From Euryarchaeota archaeon UBA88 (GTDB taxonomy: Archaea; Thermoplasmatota; Poseidoniia; Poseidoniales; Poseidoniaceae): a stretch of DNA of 63,432 nt. A model generated the notes under the pieces. The model worked only from the letters and a program-made list of their open reading frames with translations, made no database searches and had not been told where the DNA came from. This document shows positions 8,628-16,721 of the stretch, one piece after another. Numbering within the stretch: position 1 is the first letter of the stretch; each line of letters starts with the position of its first letter. The position numbers were made by a program, and so were the translations under genes. The stretch spans positions 1 to 63,432 of the forward strand of contig DAME01000024.1 in the NCBI GenBank assembly GCA_002499545.1, given 5' to 3'.

Positions 8628-9167
8628 ATGGTCGGAACTCCCTTCGATGTACTCCCCTACATTCGGGGAATACAAATCGTTCTTTCAGGTTATGAAGGGT
8701 ACACTAAGGGAAAGAGGCGTTCAGCAGACCAAGCGATTCGTGAAGAAATTCAGCGGTGCTGTAACCGTGCTCGTTCGCATTTGATGAACGTTCATGACAG
8801 TGCATTTCAAGACAAAAAAATCGATGTAGCAAAGGCAGCAAAAAATTGCTGCAACAGAATCGATCAGTTTATTGAAAGCGTGAATAAATCACCTTCTGGG
8901 ATGAATCATGCTTTTTTCTCCGGCCAACGTTCCGCATCAAATTCCGTACTCAAGAAACTCATCGTTCACGACCATGACGTCATTGAAATGGTGACCAAAG
9001 CAGTCAATGTATCCAACAGCGTCGAACATGCATTTGCAACGAAGGCTTCGAACGACGACGTTATTTCCCTCATCCGACAGTGTGAACAAAAAATTACCAG
9101 TTCAGACGGGTACTTTAGTGCCCGCAATACGGTACTTGACGGATTGAGACAGAAAAAGAAGGTGTGA
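8628..9167 (+). CDS. Uncharacterised protein next to SPFH gene
   Basis: I do not recognise this 179-residue protein. It begins MVGTPFDVLPYIRGIQIVLS, has no signal peptide or clear membrane helix, and is largely helical with charged residues; several Cys occur singly or as CC pairs (RCCNRA, KNCCNRI), but there is no standard metal motif. Its stop lies two bases before the ATG of the SPFH/zinc-ribbon gene, so the two are almost certainly co-transcribed and may act together at the membrane. An upstream in-frame ATG at 8553 lies inside thiQ and is unlikely because a TATA-like element sits between. Confidence 0.6.
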   Translation: MVGTPFDVLPYIRGIQIVLSGYEGYTKGKRRSADQAIREEIQRCCNRARSHLMNVHDSAFQDKKIDVAKAAKNCCNRIDQFIESVNKSPSGMNHAFFSGQRSASNSVLKKLIVHDHDVIEMVTKAVNVSNSVEHAFATKASNDDVISLIRQCEQKITSSDGYFSARNTVLDGLRQKKKV

Positions 9168-9169
9168 AG

Positions 9170-10396
9170 ATGACAACGATGTTCAAATGGAGGAGCAATC
9201 CAAACGTGCTTGCCCGATTGGTTGATGGAAACGATATCAAAACATGGACGGCACGTCAAGTAGTCTTGAAGCCCAATGAAGCATGTGCCTTCATCGTCGA
9301 TGGAAGAATCGGAGATATTGTTTCAGAGAAAGTTGTCCGAAACATCGGCGGCGGTCTTTCACGACACATTGCAGACATGATGGGAGCGACGGCCACCGAC
9401 CGACGCATGTTGTTCGCCATGACTGGCCCGGTGGATATCTTGGTGCCGTTCGAAGCTTCACTTGCAGATGGTTCAAGCGTTCTTGGATACACCAATCTTC
9501 GGTTACAACTTCGCAAAGATGACATCCCGAAATTACTGAATGTTTTCGCTAACCATGCACCTTTGTTGGACAAAGATGCTTTGGTGAAACTGGTTAAGAC
9601 GGAATTGATCACTCGCATAGTCGTACCAACTATGGCAGGGTGCGCTTCACAAGAACAGTTGAGAAGCGCTGCGTTTCAAGAACACCTTGAGATGCATACG
9701 GAAGTCGAGATGCGTCAAACGCTTTCATCAATTGGATTCACGTTCCTACGAGCATTTATTTCGACCAACAAAACAGACCAAGAGAAACTTTCGAAATTGA
9801 GAAACGACTTGGCGTTTGCAACCCAAACCGAAGGGGCAAATTCCGAAGCAGTCATGGAACGTATTGCCATTCGTGAGGCAACAACGCTGCGTCGAATCGA
9901 ATGTGAGATCAACGTTAAGCAGGCAAAAGCACGCGGCGAGGTGACCGTTCAGGCTGAATCCGAACTTTTACAATTACGAAAGCAGGAAGCAGTCTGGGAA
10001 GCAGAATTGAAACGTGACCAAGGCCAAGCCGACCTCCGAATGCAGGAATCAAGCCATCAAACAACCAAAGCAATGGACTTGTTTGAGCAGGTCCAAGCTC
10101 GTAAACGCGACCGTATACAACAGCAACAAGATTTCCAAGACAAACGCATGGACACGCAGAATGAACTGCAGATGAAAATGATGGAAATGGCAGCTCAAAA
10201 TGGGGCATTGACCCCTGAAGTAATGCAAGAATTCCTTCGCCAACAAACTGCTCAAAAAGCAATTGATGGAGAAAGTCAGGGTTCAACTCCCGCTAGCCCT
10301 CCACCCATGGCACCGCCTGCAAACCAGTGTCAATCGTGCAACGCTGTGATGATGCCTGATTGGAAGGCCTGCCCACATTGCGGTTGGACACGATAG
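9170..10396 (+). CDS. SPFH (band 7)-like protein with C-terminal zinc ribbon
   Basis: A cytoplasmic-looking protein resembling the SPFH/virion-core-like family: an N-terminal band-7-type region (FKWRSNPNVLARL, a VLKPNEACAFIVDGRIGDIV strand pair, and a long beta-rich region to about residue 210), then a long charged coiled coil rich in Q, E, R and K (about 210-345), a proline-rich linker, and a zinc ribbon at the end (CQSC and CPHC). No transmembrane helix is seen, unlike flotillins. Such proteins form large oligomeric rings or scaffolds; the client is unknown. The start may be GTG 9164, ATG 9170 or ATG 9179. It follows the uncharacterised 8628 gene with no gap. Confidence 0.75.
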   Translation: MTTMFKWRSNPNVLARLVDGNDIKTWTARQVVLKPNEACAFIVDGRIGDIVSEKVVRNIGGGLSRHIADMMGATATDRRMLFAMTGPVDILVPFEASLADGSSVLGYTNLRLQLRKDDIPKLLNVFANHAPLLDKDALVKLVKTELITRIVVPTMAGCASQEQLRSAAFQEHLEMHTEVEMRQTLSSIGFTFLRAFISTNKTDQEKLSKLRNDLAFATQTEGANSEAVMERIAIREATTLRRIECEINVKQAKARGEVTVQAESELLQLRKQEAVWEAELKRDQGQADLRMQESSHQTTKAMDLFEQVQARKRDRIQQQQDFQDKRMDTQNELQMKMMEMAAQNGALTPEVMQEFLRQQTAQKAIDGESQGSTPASPPPMAPPANQCQSCNAVMMPDWKACPHCGWTR

Positions 10397-10455
10397 GCCT
10401 TGGTTCATGAATCGCTGGGGAAAGTACTACTTCCTCTCACTCTTGTTTTCACTTT

Positions 10456-11211
10456 ATGGCGATAACTTGGGCTTCGAAACCGTGGTCTTTCTGGAAGACT
10501 CACTGGCAGAATCGAACCGACTTCAAACATCGAAGAATCAGTTTGATGATTATCGGTTTCTTCGTGGTCGGAGCAGCCATACCGTACTTAATCATCAACA
10601 GAATTGCAGATTACTTCGGTCGCCGGGCATTCAATCCCGAAATTCCATTTGATGTCGACCTGCCGTTCATGGCATGGATGGTAATACCGTACTTATCCCT
10701 GTACCTTTACTATCCTGCAGCGGCATGGCTAGGAAATAAGAACGATGTTATGTGGCGGCAAAACATCGTGTTTCATCAAATGATGATCACTTCGAATTGG
10801 ATGTGTTTCGCAGTATTTCTCATCTTCCCAGTGGAAATTGATTTGCGGCATCTCGTCGTTGGAATCGAGGGAAGTGGATGGGAGGCGTGGTATGTCTTGG
10901 TTCATGGCGTTGACAAACCTTGGAATTCGTGGCCATCTCTCCACGTCGTTCAAAGCACTCAGATTGTCATGATTTTGAGGTACTGGTATCCTTCCACGAC
11001 GCGTAAAGTCTGGGTCTTGCAGACGCTCCTTGTTATCTGCTGCGCCCTGCTCGTGATTTCGACATTGACCATCAAGCAGCACTACCTCTGGGACGCAATC
11101 ACTGGACTTACCTTCACCGCAGTCACATGGAAGTTTTGGATGAAGCCGTGCCTCGACCGTCTCAAAGAAGCTGGGGCTCAAAAAGAATTTGACACCCTCA
11201 TGAATGCTTAA
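10456..11211 (+). CDS. PAP2-family membrane phosphatase/transferase
   Basis: Integral membrane protein with about six helices and PAP2 superfamily motifs: W-P-S-L-H in NSWPSLHVVQS (second motif, catalytic acid His) and a late H-Y-L-W-D-A-I-T-G (third motif, His-x3-Asp). These resemble the inositolphosphotransferase/AUR1-like branch more than classical phosphatidate phosphatases, and the arginine usually found before the third motif is not obvious. It probably acts on a phospholipid or prenyl phosphate outside the membrane. Start at ATG 10456; the frame is closed just upstream. It ends in a four-base tail-to-tail overlap with the Trx-CcdA gene. A second PAP2 protein is at 48562. Confidence 0.75.
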   Translation: MAITWASKPWSFWKTHWQNRTDFKHRRISLMIIGFFVVGAAIPYLIINRIADYFGRRAFNPEIPFDVDLPFMAWMVIPYLSLYLYYPAAAWLGNKNDVMWRQNIVFHQMMITSNWMCFAVFLIFPVEIDLRHLVVGIEGSGWEAWYVLVHGVDKPWNSWPSLHVVQSTQIVMILRYWYPSTTRKVWVLQTLLVICCALLVISTLTIKQHYLWDAITGLTFTAVTWKFWMKPCLDRLKEAGAQKEFDTLMNA

Positions 11212-12728
11212 CCAAACAGGGTTCCAACCAAATCTGGGCGAGTGAGGTAGAGAGTGAGGCTCACTCCTGCCATAATCATCATCCACGAACCGACGAGTTT
11301 GATCATTCCAGTTGCCCGTTTGAGGAAATTAATCATCACTTGTCGTCCCAGTCCAACCATCACCGTAACAAGCACCATCAGCACAAGAAGTCCAACCATC
11401 AGCCCACCAATGCCGACCCCGGTTGCAGTTCCACCAAGTGTACTCAAATACAGGACGAACGGTAAAACAGCAGCAGCAGTGCAGTCGATGGATGCTGCCG
11501 CATACCCAATTCCGTACAGATACATGTTCCTCCTCGGAGTGAATGTCTCGTCTGCTTCAGTTGTACTGTATTTGCGAACAAACTTATCGACAAAGCCCAT
11601 CAGATGCGAAGTGATACCAATGAGCATCATTGAACCCAATATGACCAGTAAGACTGCGATGAAAATTGCAATGTAGTGCACTAAACCGGACTTTGTGAAT
11701 GCTTCACCCATCAAAATGGCTACAACACCAATGAGGGCAAAGAATGTCCACATACCGAATCCCGAAAGTGTTCCAATCACCCATGAACTTGGCATTTTCG
11801 AGTTGAGCTTTCCTTCTGCAATGAGTTCGTCTTCACGCGCTCCAAGGGATAAATAATACGATATGAAGCCTGGTAGTACCGGGAATGCGCAAGGAGAAAA
11901 GTACACCAAAATAGACAGAACCATTCCCAGTACGAACACTGCAACATACGATGTTGACGGTTCTTCCCAGGCAAGCCTTGAATCAAGAAGTTGCTTTGTT
12001 TCGCTCGAAGAAGGGTTTGCTTCGAGTGCTAATTCTAAGGTTCCATCGAAACTCGACCAACCATCGGTGGGAGTTCCAGTCGATTGTTTTTCGATGATGT
12101 ATCCTTCTTCATCGATGATTAAAACCACGGGAATTTGACCCGTACCACCCGTCGTGAACAATCTGACAGGATCGGTTGTAGATCCATCTTCAAGGATGGC
12201 TGAGTTCGTGCTTCCAATACCAGTCGCATAATACGGCACGTGGTATGAACCGGATGTCTCATTCAGATATGGGATGTCTTCACTGTACCAAGCACCGTAG
12301 GCAAATATTTCAAGCGCTTTTCCCGAATTATTCGCCATCTGCAACCAGGAATCCATGTTTGCTTCGATGTGTTCTTGAACTGCGTGACAATTACTACAAT
12401 CGTGTGCCATCAGGTCTAAGATGATGATACTACCACGGAAATCATCGAGTGAAATCCAGCCGGTATCATTTGCTAGAGGCCCCTCGACCGAAGAGCGATT
12501 AAGAGATTCAAAGACGATGTTTGGGATTGGAGCAGGGTCTGCATCGGATGCGAACACTTCATCCATACTGTCGAACATCGACAGGGCCGCGTAGGAAATT
12601 GCAACGAACATCACGGCAGCAATACCGAATGCTTTCCATGTTTCAGTCTGTTTGAAGACTGAAAAATCTGCCTGACCCAGTAGCCCCACTGGTGACCTTA
12701 GCAGCGGTTGTGGTTTGAACCTAATCAT
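11208..12728 (-). CDS. Thioredoxin-like domain fused to CcdA/DsbD-type electron carrier
   Basis: Membrane thiol-redox protein that should carry electrons from cytoplasmic thioredoxin to extracytoplasmic partners, for disulfide reduction or cytochrome c maturation. Residues ~30-55 form an N-terminal helix; ~65-260 a thioredoxin-like domain facing outside with active site C-S-N-C near 111-114 and the cis-proline region GQIPVVLIID; then a six-helix CcdA domain with its two cysteines in YFSPCAFPVLPG and ASIDCTAAAVLP. The order is thioredoxin then CcdA, opposite to the C-terminal thioredoxin of bacterial DsbD. I chose ATG 12728; an upstream ATG at 12887 would run into the divergent small gene's promoter. 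Confidence 0.85.
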   Translation of the reverse strand: MIRFKPQPLLRSPVGLLGQADFSVFKQTETWKAFGIAAVMFVAISYAALSMFDSMDEVFASDADPAPIPNIVFESLNRSSVEGPLANDTGWISLDDFRGSIIILDLMAHDCSNCHAVQEHIEANMDSWLQMANNSGKALEIFAYGAWYSEDIPYLNETSGSYHVPYYATGIGSTNSAILEDGSTTDPVRLFTTGGTGQIPVVLIIDEEGYIIEKQSTGTPTDGWSSFDGTLELALEANPSSSETKQLLDSRLAWEEPSTSYVAVFVLGMVLSILVYFSPCAFPVLPGFISYYLSLGAREDELIAEGKLNSKMPSSWVIGTLSGFGMWTFFALIGVVAILMGEAFTKSGLVHYIAIFIAVLLVILGSMMLIGITSHLMGFVDKFVRKYSTTEADETFTPRRNMYLYGIGYAAASIDCTAAAVLPFVLYLSTLGGTATGVGIGGLMVGLLVLMVLVTVMVGLGRQVMINFLKRATGMIKLVGSWMMIMAGVSLTLYLTRPDLVGTLFG

Positions 12729-12795
12729 TCGATGAGTTGGAGATACAATCCTAAATCTGCAATCAAACAAAATACCACTGTACGAACACACGACC

Positions 12796-13041
12796 ATGGA
12801 GTATGGATATTTTTCACTTGCACTCATTGTAGGATTTGCTTTGACTCGGATCATTACCGAGCGAACGAACTTCCATTTGAGATTCAAAGGATTGTGGATT
12901 CATCATTGGATTCTGGCTGCAGCCGCAATGCTGGTACTTTTGCAGTTCGGCATCGACGAGCCGCTCCTTTGGGGTAGCCTAACCGGCGCATCATTGGAAG
13001 GATTGGTTCGGAAGAACTGGTCAATCATCGACCGTACCTGA
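12796..13041 (+). CDS. Small two-helix membrane protein
   Basis: 81 residues with two predicted transmembrane helices (about 5-17 and 35-52) joined by a basic loop containing an IHHW motif; a G-x-L-x-G-A-S-x-E-G-L tail follows. I do not recognise the family. It reads divergently from the Trx-CcdA gene and ends one base before the convergent sugar-dehydrogenase gene, filling an otherwise empty gap, which supports it being real. Function unknown. Confidence 0.5.
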   Translation: MEYGYFSLALIVGFALTRIITERTNFHLRFKGLWIHHWILAAAAMLVLLQFGIDEPLLWGSLTGASLEGLVRKNWSIIDRT

Positions 13042-14262
13042 TCACGATATGTTTTCTTCAAGAACATAGATGATTCCGGCCCAACTGAAGATGAGTAAAT
13101 CATCATTGAGACTGTGTCCAAAACCGACAATCATGGTACCAGTTTGTGCAATGAGTTCAGCATCCCATGCTGAACCGTTTGCCTTCGCAAGCCAAATACT
13201 TCCGGTGCAGAAGTCACCGTACAGATAGCCGTCACGAAGTGCAGGCGCTCCCCAATCCATCCACTCCCCACCAGAAATTGAACAATTACCACCTTCATGT
13301 GGATAGGTAACGACTGGGTCAGTGTAGTTCGAATCAGTGTTCAGGGGCGTTGAACCACACTCTTCTGTTGGATTAAATTGGTGCATGCCTTCATTCACTG
13401 ACCACCCTAAATTGCTCGGTTCATGAAGGGGGACGTAATTGACTTCTTCGTAGCAGTTCTGACCGACATCGGTAATCCAGAGGCCGTTGTTTGGGTCAAC
13501 ATCGAACCGCCATGGATTGCGAAGTCCGCTGTGCAAAATATACGGATTGGTATCCGTCGAGTTGCTTACTGGGCTAATCGTACCGTTTGCGTACTCCATG
13601 AGATGGATAGCTCCCAACGGAGATGAGAGGTTCTGCGCGTTCTTAAACGGAGAGTTTGAACCGCCACCATCACCAAGACCCCATAAGTATTGGTTGTTCC
13701 CAATACCGAGTAAATGGCCGCCGTTGTGGTTCCGGTACGGTTGCGAAATTTCCCGGAGTGGACGAACTGATGCGATATCGATGGTCCCGTTGACGACCGT
13801 TGAGTCTGCAATAATGAGGTTTGAATCGTTTGAACCCTCGCAGGTACTGGTTCCTACTGTACCGTTTCCTATGTACGAGAGAAGAACGGTTTGGGTTGTA
13901 TTGAAGTTCTCTTCAAAGACGAAACTGAGTAACCCCTGCTCTATGTGGCATCGGCTCACAATGGAGGAAAGGTTCGCAACAGTTCGAAGTTCTTCTCCAT
14001 CCCATGCAGAGATGACTCCGCTCAAATCTGCAATCCATATTTCATCTTCAGATGGGTGATGGATACTGGCAATTGGAGTTTCAAAACCGGTAAGGTATTC
14101 TTTGCAGATAAGATCATCACGCAAATCGAGATTACACGAAACCTCAACCCTTTCTGGCCACTCATATCCAGTGTCTTCTTCCTCAGAAGACAGGCATCCA
14201 ACCAACGAACAGTTCAACAACAGAATGCACGCCAAAAGCGTTCGAGTTACCAAGTTACGCAC
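13042..14262 (-). CDS. PQQ-type sugar/sorbosone dehydrogenase-like lipoprotein
   Basis: Secreted lipid-anchored beta-propeller of the soluble glucose/sorbosone dehydrogenase (Hhip-like) family, which oxidises sugars or aldoses, usually with PQQ. The GTG start at 14262 follows the upstream stop by one base and gives a signal peptide ending in LVGC. Family blocks are clear: NHNGGHLLGIG, LGDGGGSNSPF with a calcium-site character, SGLRNPWRFDVDP, LWITDVGQNCYEEVN, GWSVNEGMHQFNP and a C-terminal GxxYGDFCTG. PQQ dependence is family knowledge; no PQQ synthesis genes are in view. It is translationally linked to the PhnD-like lipoprotein gene upstream, so the pair probably acts together at the cell surface. 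Confidence 0.8.
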   Translation of the reverse strand: MRNLVTRTLLACILLLNCSLVGCLSSEEEDTGYEWPERVEVSCNLDLRDDLICKEYLTGFETPIASIHHPSEDEIWIADLSGVISAWDGEELRTVANLSSIVSRCHIEQGLLSFVFEENFNTTQTVLLSYIGNGTVGTSTCEGSNDSNLIIADSTVVNGTIDIASVRPLREISQPYRNHNGGHLLGIGNNQYLWGLGDGGGSNSPFKNAQNLSSPLGAIHLMEYANGTISPVSNSTDTNPYILHSGLRNPWRFDVDPNNGLWITDVGQNCYEEVNYVPLHEPSNLGWSVNEGMHQFNPTEECGSTPLNTDSNYTDPVVTYPHEGGNCSISGGEWMDWGAPALRDGYLYGDFCTGSIWLAKANGSAWDAELIAQTGTMIVGFGHSLNDDLLIFSWAGIIYVLEENIS

Positions 14263-14263
14263 C

Positions 14264-15361
14264 TCAAAGGTCGTATTTGTCGCTAAAGTATGCTTGAATC
14301 CCTGGAACACCTTCAATCAGCGTCCCGTAGTTTCCAAGATGGTCGGTGGTGTTGACGATTGTAATTCCGGGTGTGCTCAGGACATCGTCGAGGACGTCAA
14401 GCCCTGAATCAGACTGCGACATTTGTGCCAGCGCATCTTGCAGTGCTGTCACATTGGTGGTGTCGAGGAAGTCGGGATTGAACATGATTGGATGGCTCGG
14501 AGCCTTTCCAAACGTTGGAAGAGCGTAGTAATCATCGATGGTTTGGAAATCACCGGTGAAGCACCAGTCTTCGTTATCGTTTGAATCTTCATTGCCACAA
14601 TAACTTGGAACTGTGGGATCTTTGGCAAATGAAATGTAGTCCATACCACCTTCTGCAAGGCATCGCAAGGAGCCAATGTATCGGTAGTACTTACCTCCGC
14701 TCTCTGGAATGCTGGAATCTTCTGAGAAGTGACCAGTCACAGTGTCGTGCAATGAATCAATCTCATTGGGGTCGCCGACCACTTCGATGTATCCGTTGGT
14801 AATCATGTAGCCCATGGGCAAGAGCATTCCGGAGCTTCCAAGAGCCGAGGTGTGACACGATGTCTTTCCTGCCATCAATTCAAATGGGTCGGTTGAGTTG
14901 TCGCCATCTTTGTCAGCCATGGCCATGTCAGAATCTTGGTGAACCCAAGCGATTGCATTGTAGAACGGTCGGCCATCTGCCTTTTGTTCCGCACCAAGAA
15001 CTTCCAGTCCATAGAGTTGCCAACTGAGCCAGGCAGCTCCACCGTCAAGGAAACCAATGTCAGCATGTCCAAATCGGAGAGCTTCAATGGTTGCAGCTGG
15101 GCTGCTAACGGGATAGATTTCAACTTCCTTACCCAAGATATCTGAGAGATGATCTGCCAATTTTTGTGGGTTTTCGTCACTGTTTCGGTATTCTTCCTTT
15201 GCTTCAAAGGCAATGGTTAAGCAGTTGGAATCATCCTCACACTTTTCAAAAGAGACAGGATTTGAGAGGCATCCGGAGAGCCCTGCTGATGCAACGAAAA
15301 ACACGAGTAGAAAACTTTGAGCAATTTTAGATAAGGTTGGTTTGAAAGTCGGTCCGGTCAT
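14264..15361 (-). CDS. PhnD-like ABC substrate-binding lipoprotein
   Basis: Binding protein of the phosphate/phosphite/phosphonate (PhnD, PF12974-type) family. The signal peptide ends in the lipobox LSGC; the mature protein has KLADHLSDILGKEVEIYPV, EALRFGHADIGFLDGG and SALGSSGMLLP, the usual fold-I blocks, then an acidic insertion with paired cysteines (CLAEGG..., SYCGNED, DWCFTGDF) not typical of PhnD. No permease or ATPase is adjacent, so either it shares a transporter encoded elsewhere or serves as a sensor. It heads a two-gene unit with the sugar dehydrogenase-like gene. The ligand is unknown; phosphonate, another oxyanion, or a metal complex are all possible. Confidence 0.8.
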   Translation of the reverse strand: MTGPTFKPTLSKIAQSFLLVFFVASAGLSGCLSNPVSFEKCEDDSNCLTIAFEAKEEYRNSDENPQKLADHLSDILGKEVEIYPVSSPAATIEALRFGHADIGFLDGGAAWLSWQLYGLEVLGAEQKADGRPFYNAIAWVHQDSDMAMADKDGDNSTDPFELMAGKTSCHTSALGSSGMLLPMGYMITNGYIEVVGDPNEIDSLHDTVTGHFSEDSSIPESGGKYYRYIGSLRCLAEGGMDYISFAKDPTVPSYCGNEDSNDNEDWCFTGDFQTIDDYYALPTFGKAPSHPIMFNPDFLDTTNVTALQDALAQMSQSDSGLDVLDDVLSTPGITIVNTTDHLGNYGTLIEGVPGIQAYFSDKYDL

Positions 15362-15374
15362 GCTAATGCCCCTA

Positions 15375-15406
15375 TTTAGGCCTCCCTAAATACCGACGTA
15401 CATAAA
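15375..15406 (-). promoter_or_regulatory. Promoter and inverted-repeat operator of the PhnD-like unit
   Basis: TTTAGG at 15375-15380 and CCTAAA at 15385-15390 form a perfect inverted repeat with a four-base spacer. On the minus strand a TATA-like TTTATG (15401-15406) lies just upstream, placing the repeat over the expected transcription start, as for a repressor. TTAGG/CCTAA half-sites are characteristic of DtxR/IdeR-type metal regulators, but with a different spacing, so the regulator is only a suggestion. A further CCTAAA occurs at about 15418-15423. Confidence 0.45.
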
Positions 15407-15452
15407 GTTTCGGCGCACCTAAAAATCGTAATCCCGTCTTGATGTCGCAAAT

Positions 15453-15524
15453 GGGCTCGGCCGGAATTGAACCGGCGATCTTCGCCATGTGAAGGCGACA
15501 TCATAACCCCTAGACCACGAGCCC
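15453..15524 (-). tRNA. tRNA-Val (anticodon CAC)
   Basis: 72-nt cloverleaf on the minus strand: 7-bp acceptor GGGCTCG/CGAGCCC, D arm starting GTCTAGGGG, anticodon stem TCGCC/GGCGA with loop TTCACAT (anticodon CAC), and T arm with stem GCCGG/CCGGC around TTCAATT. No intron, and CCA is not encoded. Reads GTG codons. Confidence 0.95.
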
Positions 15525-15549
15525 TAAGGTAAATCGTCGTAAAGCATCG

Positions 15550-15558
15550 CTGATATAA
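15550..15558 (-). promoter_or_regulatory. TATA box of tRNA-Val
   Basis: CTTATATCA on the minus strand, about 30 bases upstream of the tRNA-Val 5' end, is a good archaeal TATA box at standard spacing. Confidence 0.55.
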
Positions 15559-15577
15559 GCCTCGCCGTTGAGAGAAT

Positions 15578-16699
15578 TCAGCGATGGTCGTTCAGATGGA
15601 CAAGGCCTACTTCGAGTCGGTCGTGGGTTGGATGAACCTCAACAAGTTGGACTGGAACGTGAACGACCTCCGAAAGTTCCTCAGCAAGAGCAAGCGGTAA
15701 TTCAATTCGTTTGTGTTGAGCATCGTACCGTATCCAACCCTCGGCGATTCCCATTTCTCGTCGTAGTTCAGCGATGTCGTCATGCGCATCGTCCAAATCT
15801 GTTGGGATTGCACCAAAAGCAATGGTGTCATCGTTGGTGAGAACCTCGTATGGTCTTAGTGTTGCTTGACCGCGACGGCGAAAACGTGCACGGAGTTGAC
15901 CTGCGTCCTTGAAACGAGCTGAACAAAACTTGAGATGGAAATCAAGCGGTTGAGATGCCTCTTTGAGTCGAAGAGCTAACTCCGCTGAACCTTCGGCTGC
16001 TGCGGTAATTCCACCACTCAGGTTGAATCCTCGAACGTCCATGTTTTCTTGGTTTCCAACGGTAATTTCCAGTTCGTTAAGGTTCAAAAATTGAACAGGG
16101 GATGAATCAAGTTCATCAAGCAAAGCGAACAATTGATTCTCTTTGTCCGGTTCGCAAGGAAGTTCTACACCGACATTGATGTCTGCATCTCTGCATGCTT
16201 GCATCACTGAGAGGTACTTTCCAACTGTTCCATCCAGTAAATGGAAACGAATTTCATCAAGACCAGCCTCACCAAAATCCTTTGCCCTCTCTGCCTTGAA
16301 CGGTATTGAAGTATAGATGTGGACGTGATGCGTTTCACCAAAAGCAGACTTGAGTTGACGCACCGCTTCGAGTGACTTCTCTAGGTCAAGCATCGGGTCT
16401 CCGCCAGTGATTCCCGTCCCCGTAGCATTCATGGCATGGCCTTCTTCGATGACTTCGTCCCACGTGGTACATCGGCGCTCATTAGCAAACATGTCAGGTG
16501 ACTCACGTCGGTTATCGGAGAGAGGACAATAATCGCATCCCCAGTGGCACTTCCCCGTCACGAAAAGCACCATCTTACTGCCTCGCTGGCACTGGACACA
16601 ACCCTCTGCTTCACCTGCTTCGGCAGGCAAAATTTCGGTAGCCATCGGCAGGGACATCGTCATGTGGAACATACAGCCCTGCGGACATCGTGGTTTCAA
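15578..16699 (-). CDS. Radical SAM protein, PflA-related (COG2108 type)
   Basis: Radical S-adenosylmethionine enzyme of an uncharacterised archaeal group related to pyruvate formate-lyase activase. The [4Fe-4S] motif is C-H-W-G-C-D-Y-C (Cx3Cx2C) near residues 51-58, preceded by the characteristic CVQCQRGSKMVLFVTG, where two more cysteines could bind a second metal. Next come a GGDP motif (SAM amino-group site), then TIM-barrel strands (HIYTSIPF, EIRFHLLD, VGVELPC) and a C-terminal domain of mixed strand and helix. The reaction and substrate are unknown. The start is a TTG at 16699 preceded by GAGGG; ATG 16672 is the alternative. It follows pdxT by 22 bases and may be co-transcribed. Confidence 0.8.
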   Translation of the reverse strand: MKPRCPQGCMFHMTMSLPMATEILPAEAGEAEGCVQCQRGSKMVLFVTGKCHWGCDYCPLSDNRRESPDMFANERRCTTWDEVIEEGHAMNATGTGITGGDPMLDLEKSLEAVRQLKSAFGETHHVHIYTSIPFKAERAKDFGEAGLDEIRFHLLDGTVGKYLSVMQACRDADINVGVELPCEPDKENQLFALLDELDSSPVQFLNLNELEITVGNQENMDVRGFNLSGGITAAAEGSAELALRLKEASQPLDFHLKFCSARFKDAGQLRARFRRRGQATLRPYEVLTNDDTIAFGAIPTDLDDAHDDIAELRREMGIAEGWIRYDAQHKRIELPLALAEELSEVVHVPVQLVEVHPTHDRLEVGLVHLNDHR

Positions 16700-16721
16700 A
16701 CCCTCGCAACAATACTCAATT

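Noticed and set aside
10407..10652. An 81-codon frame before the PAP2 gene
   Set aside because: It overlaps the PAP2 gene in another frame and shows no family features.
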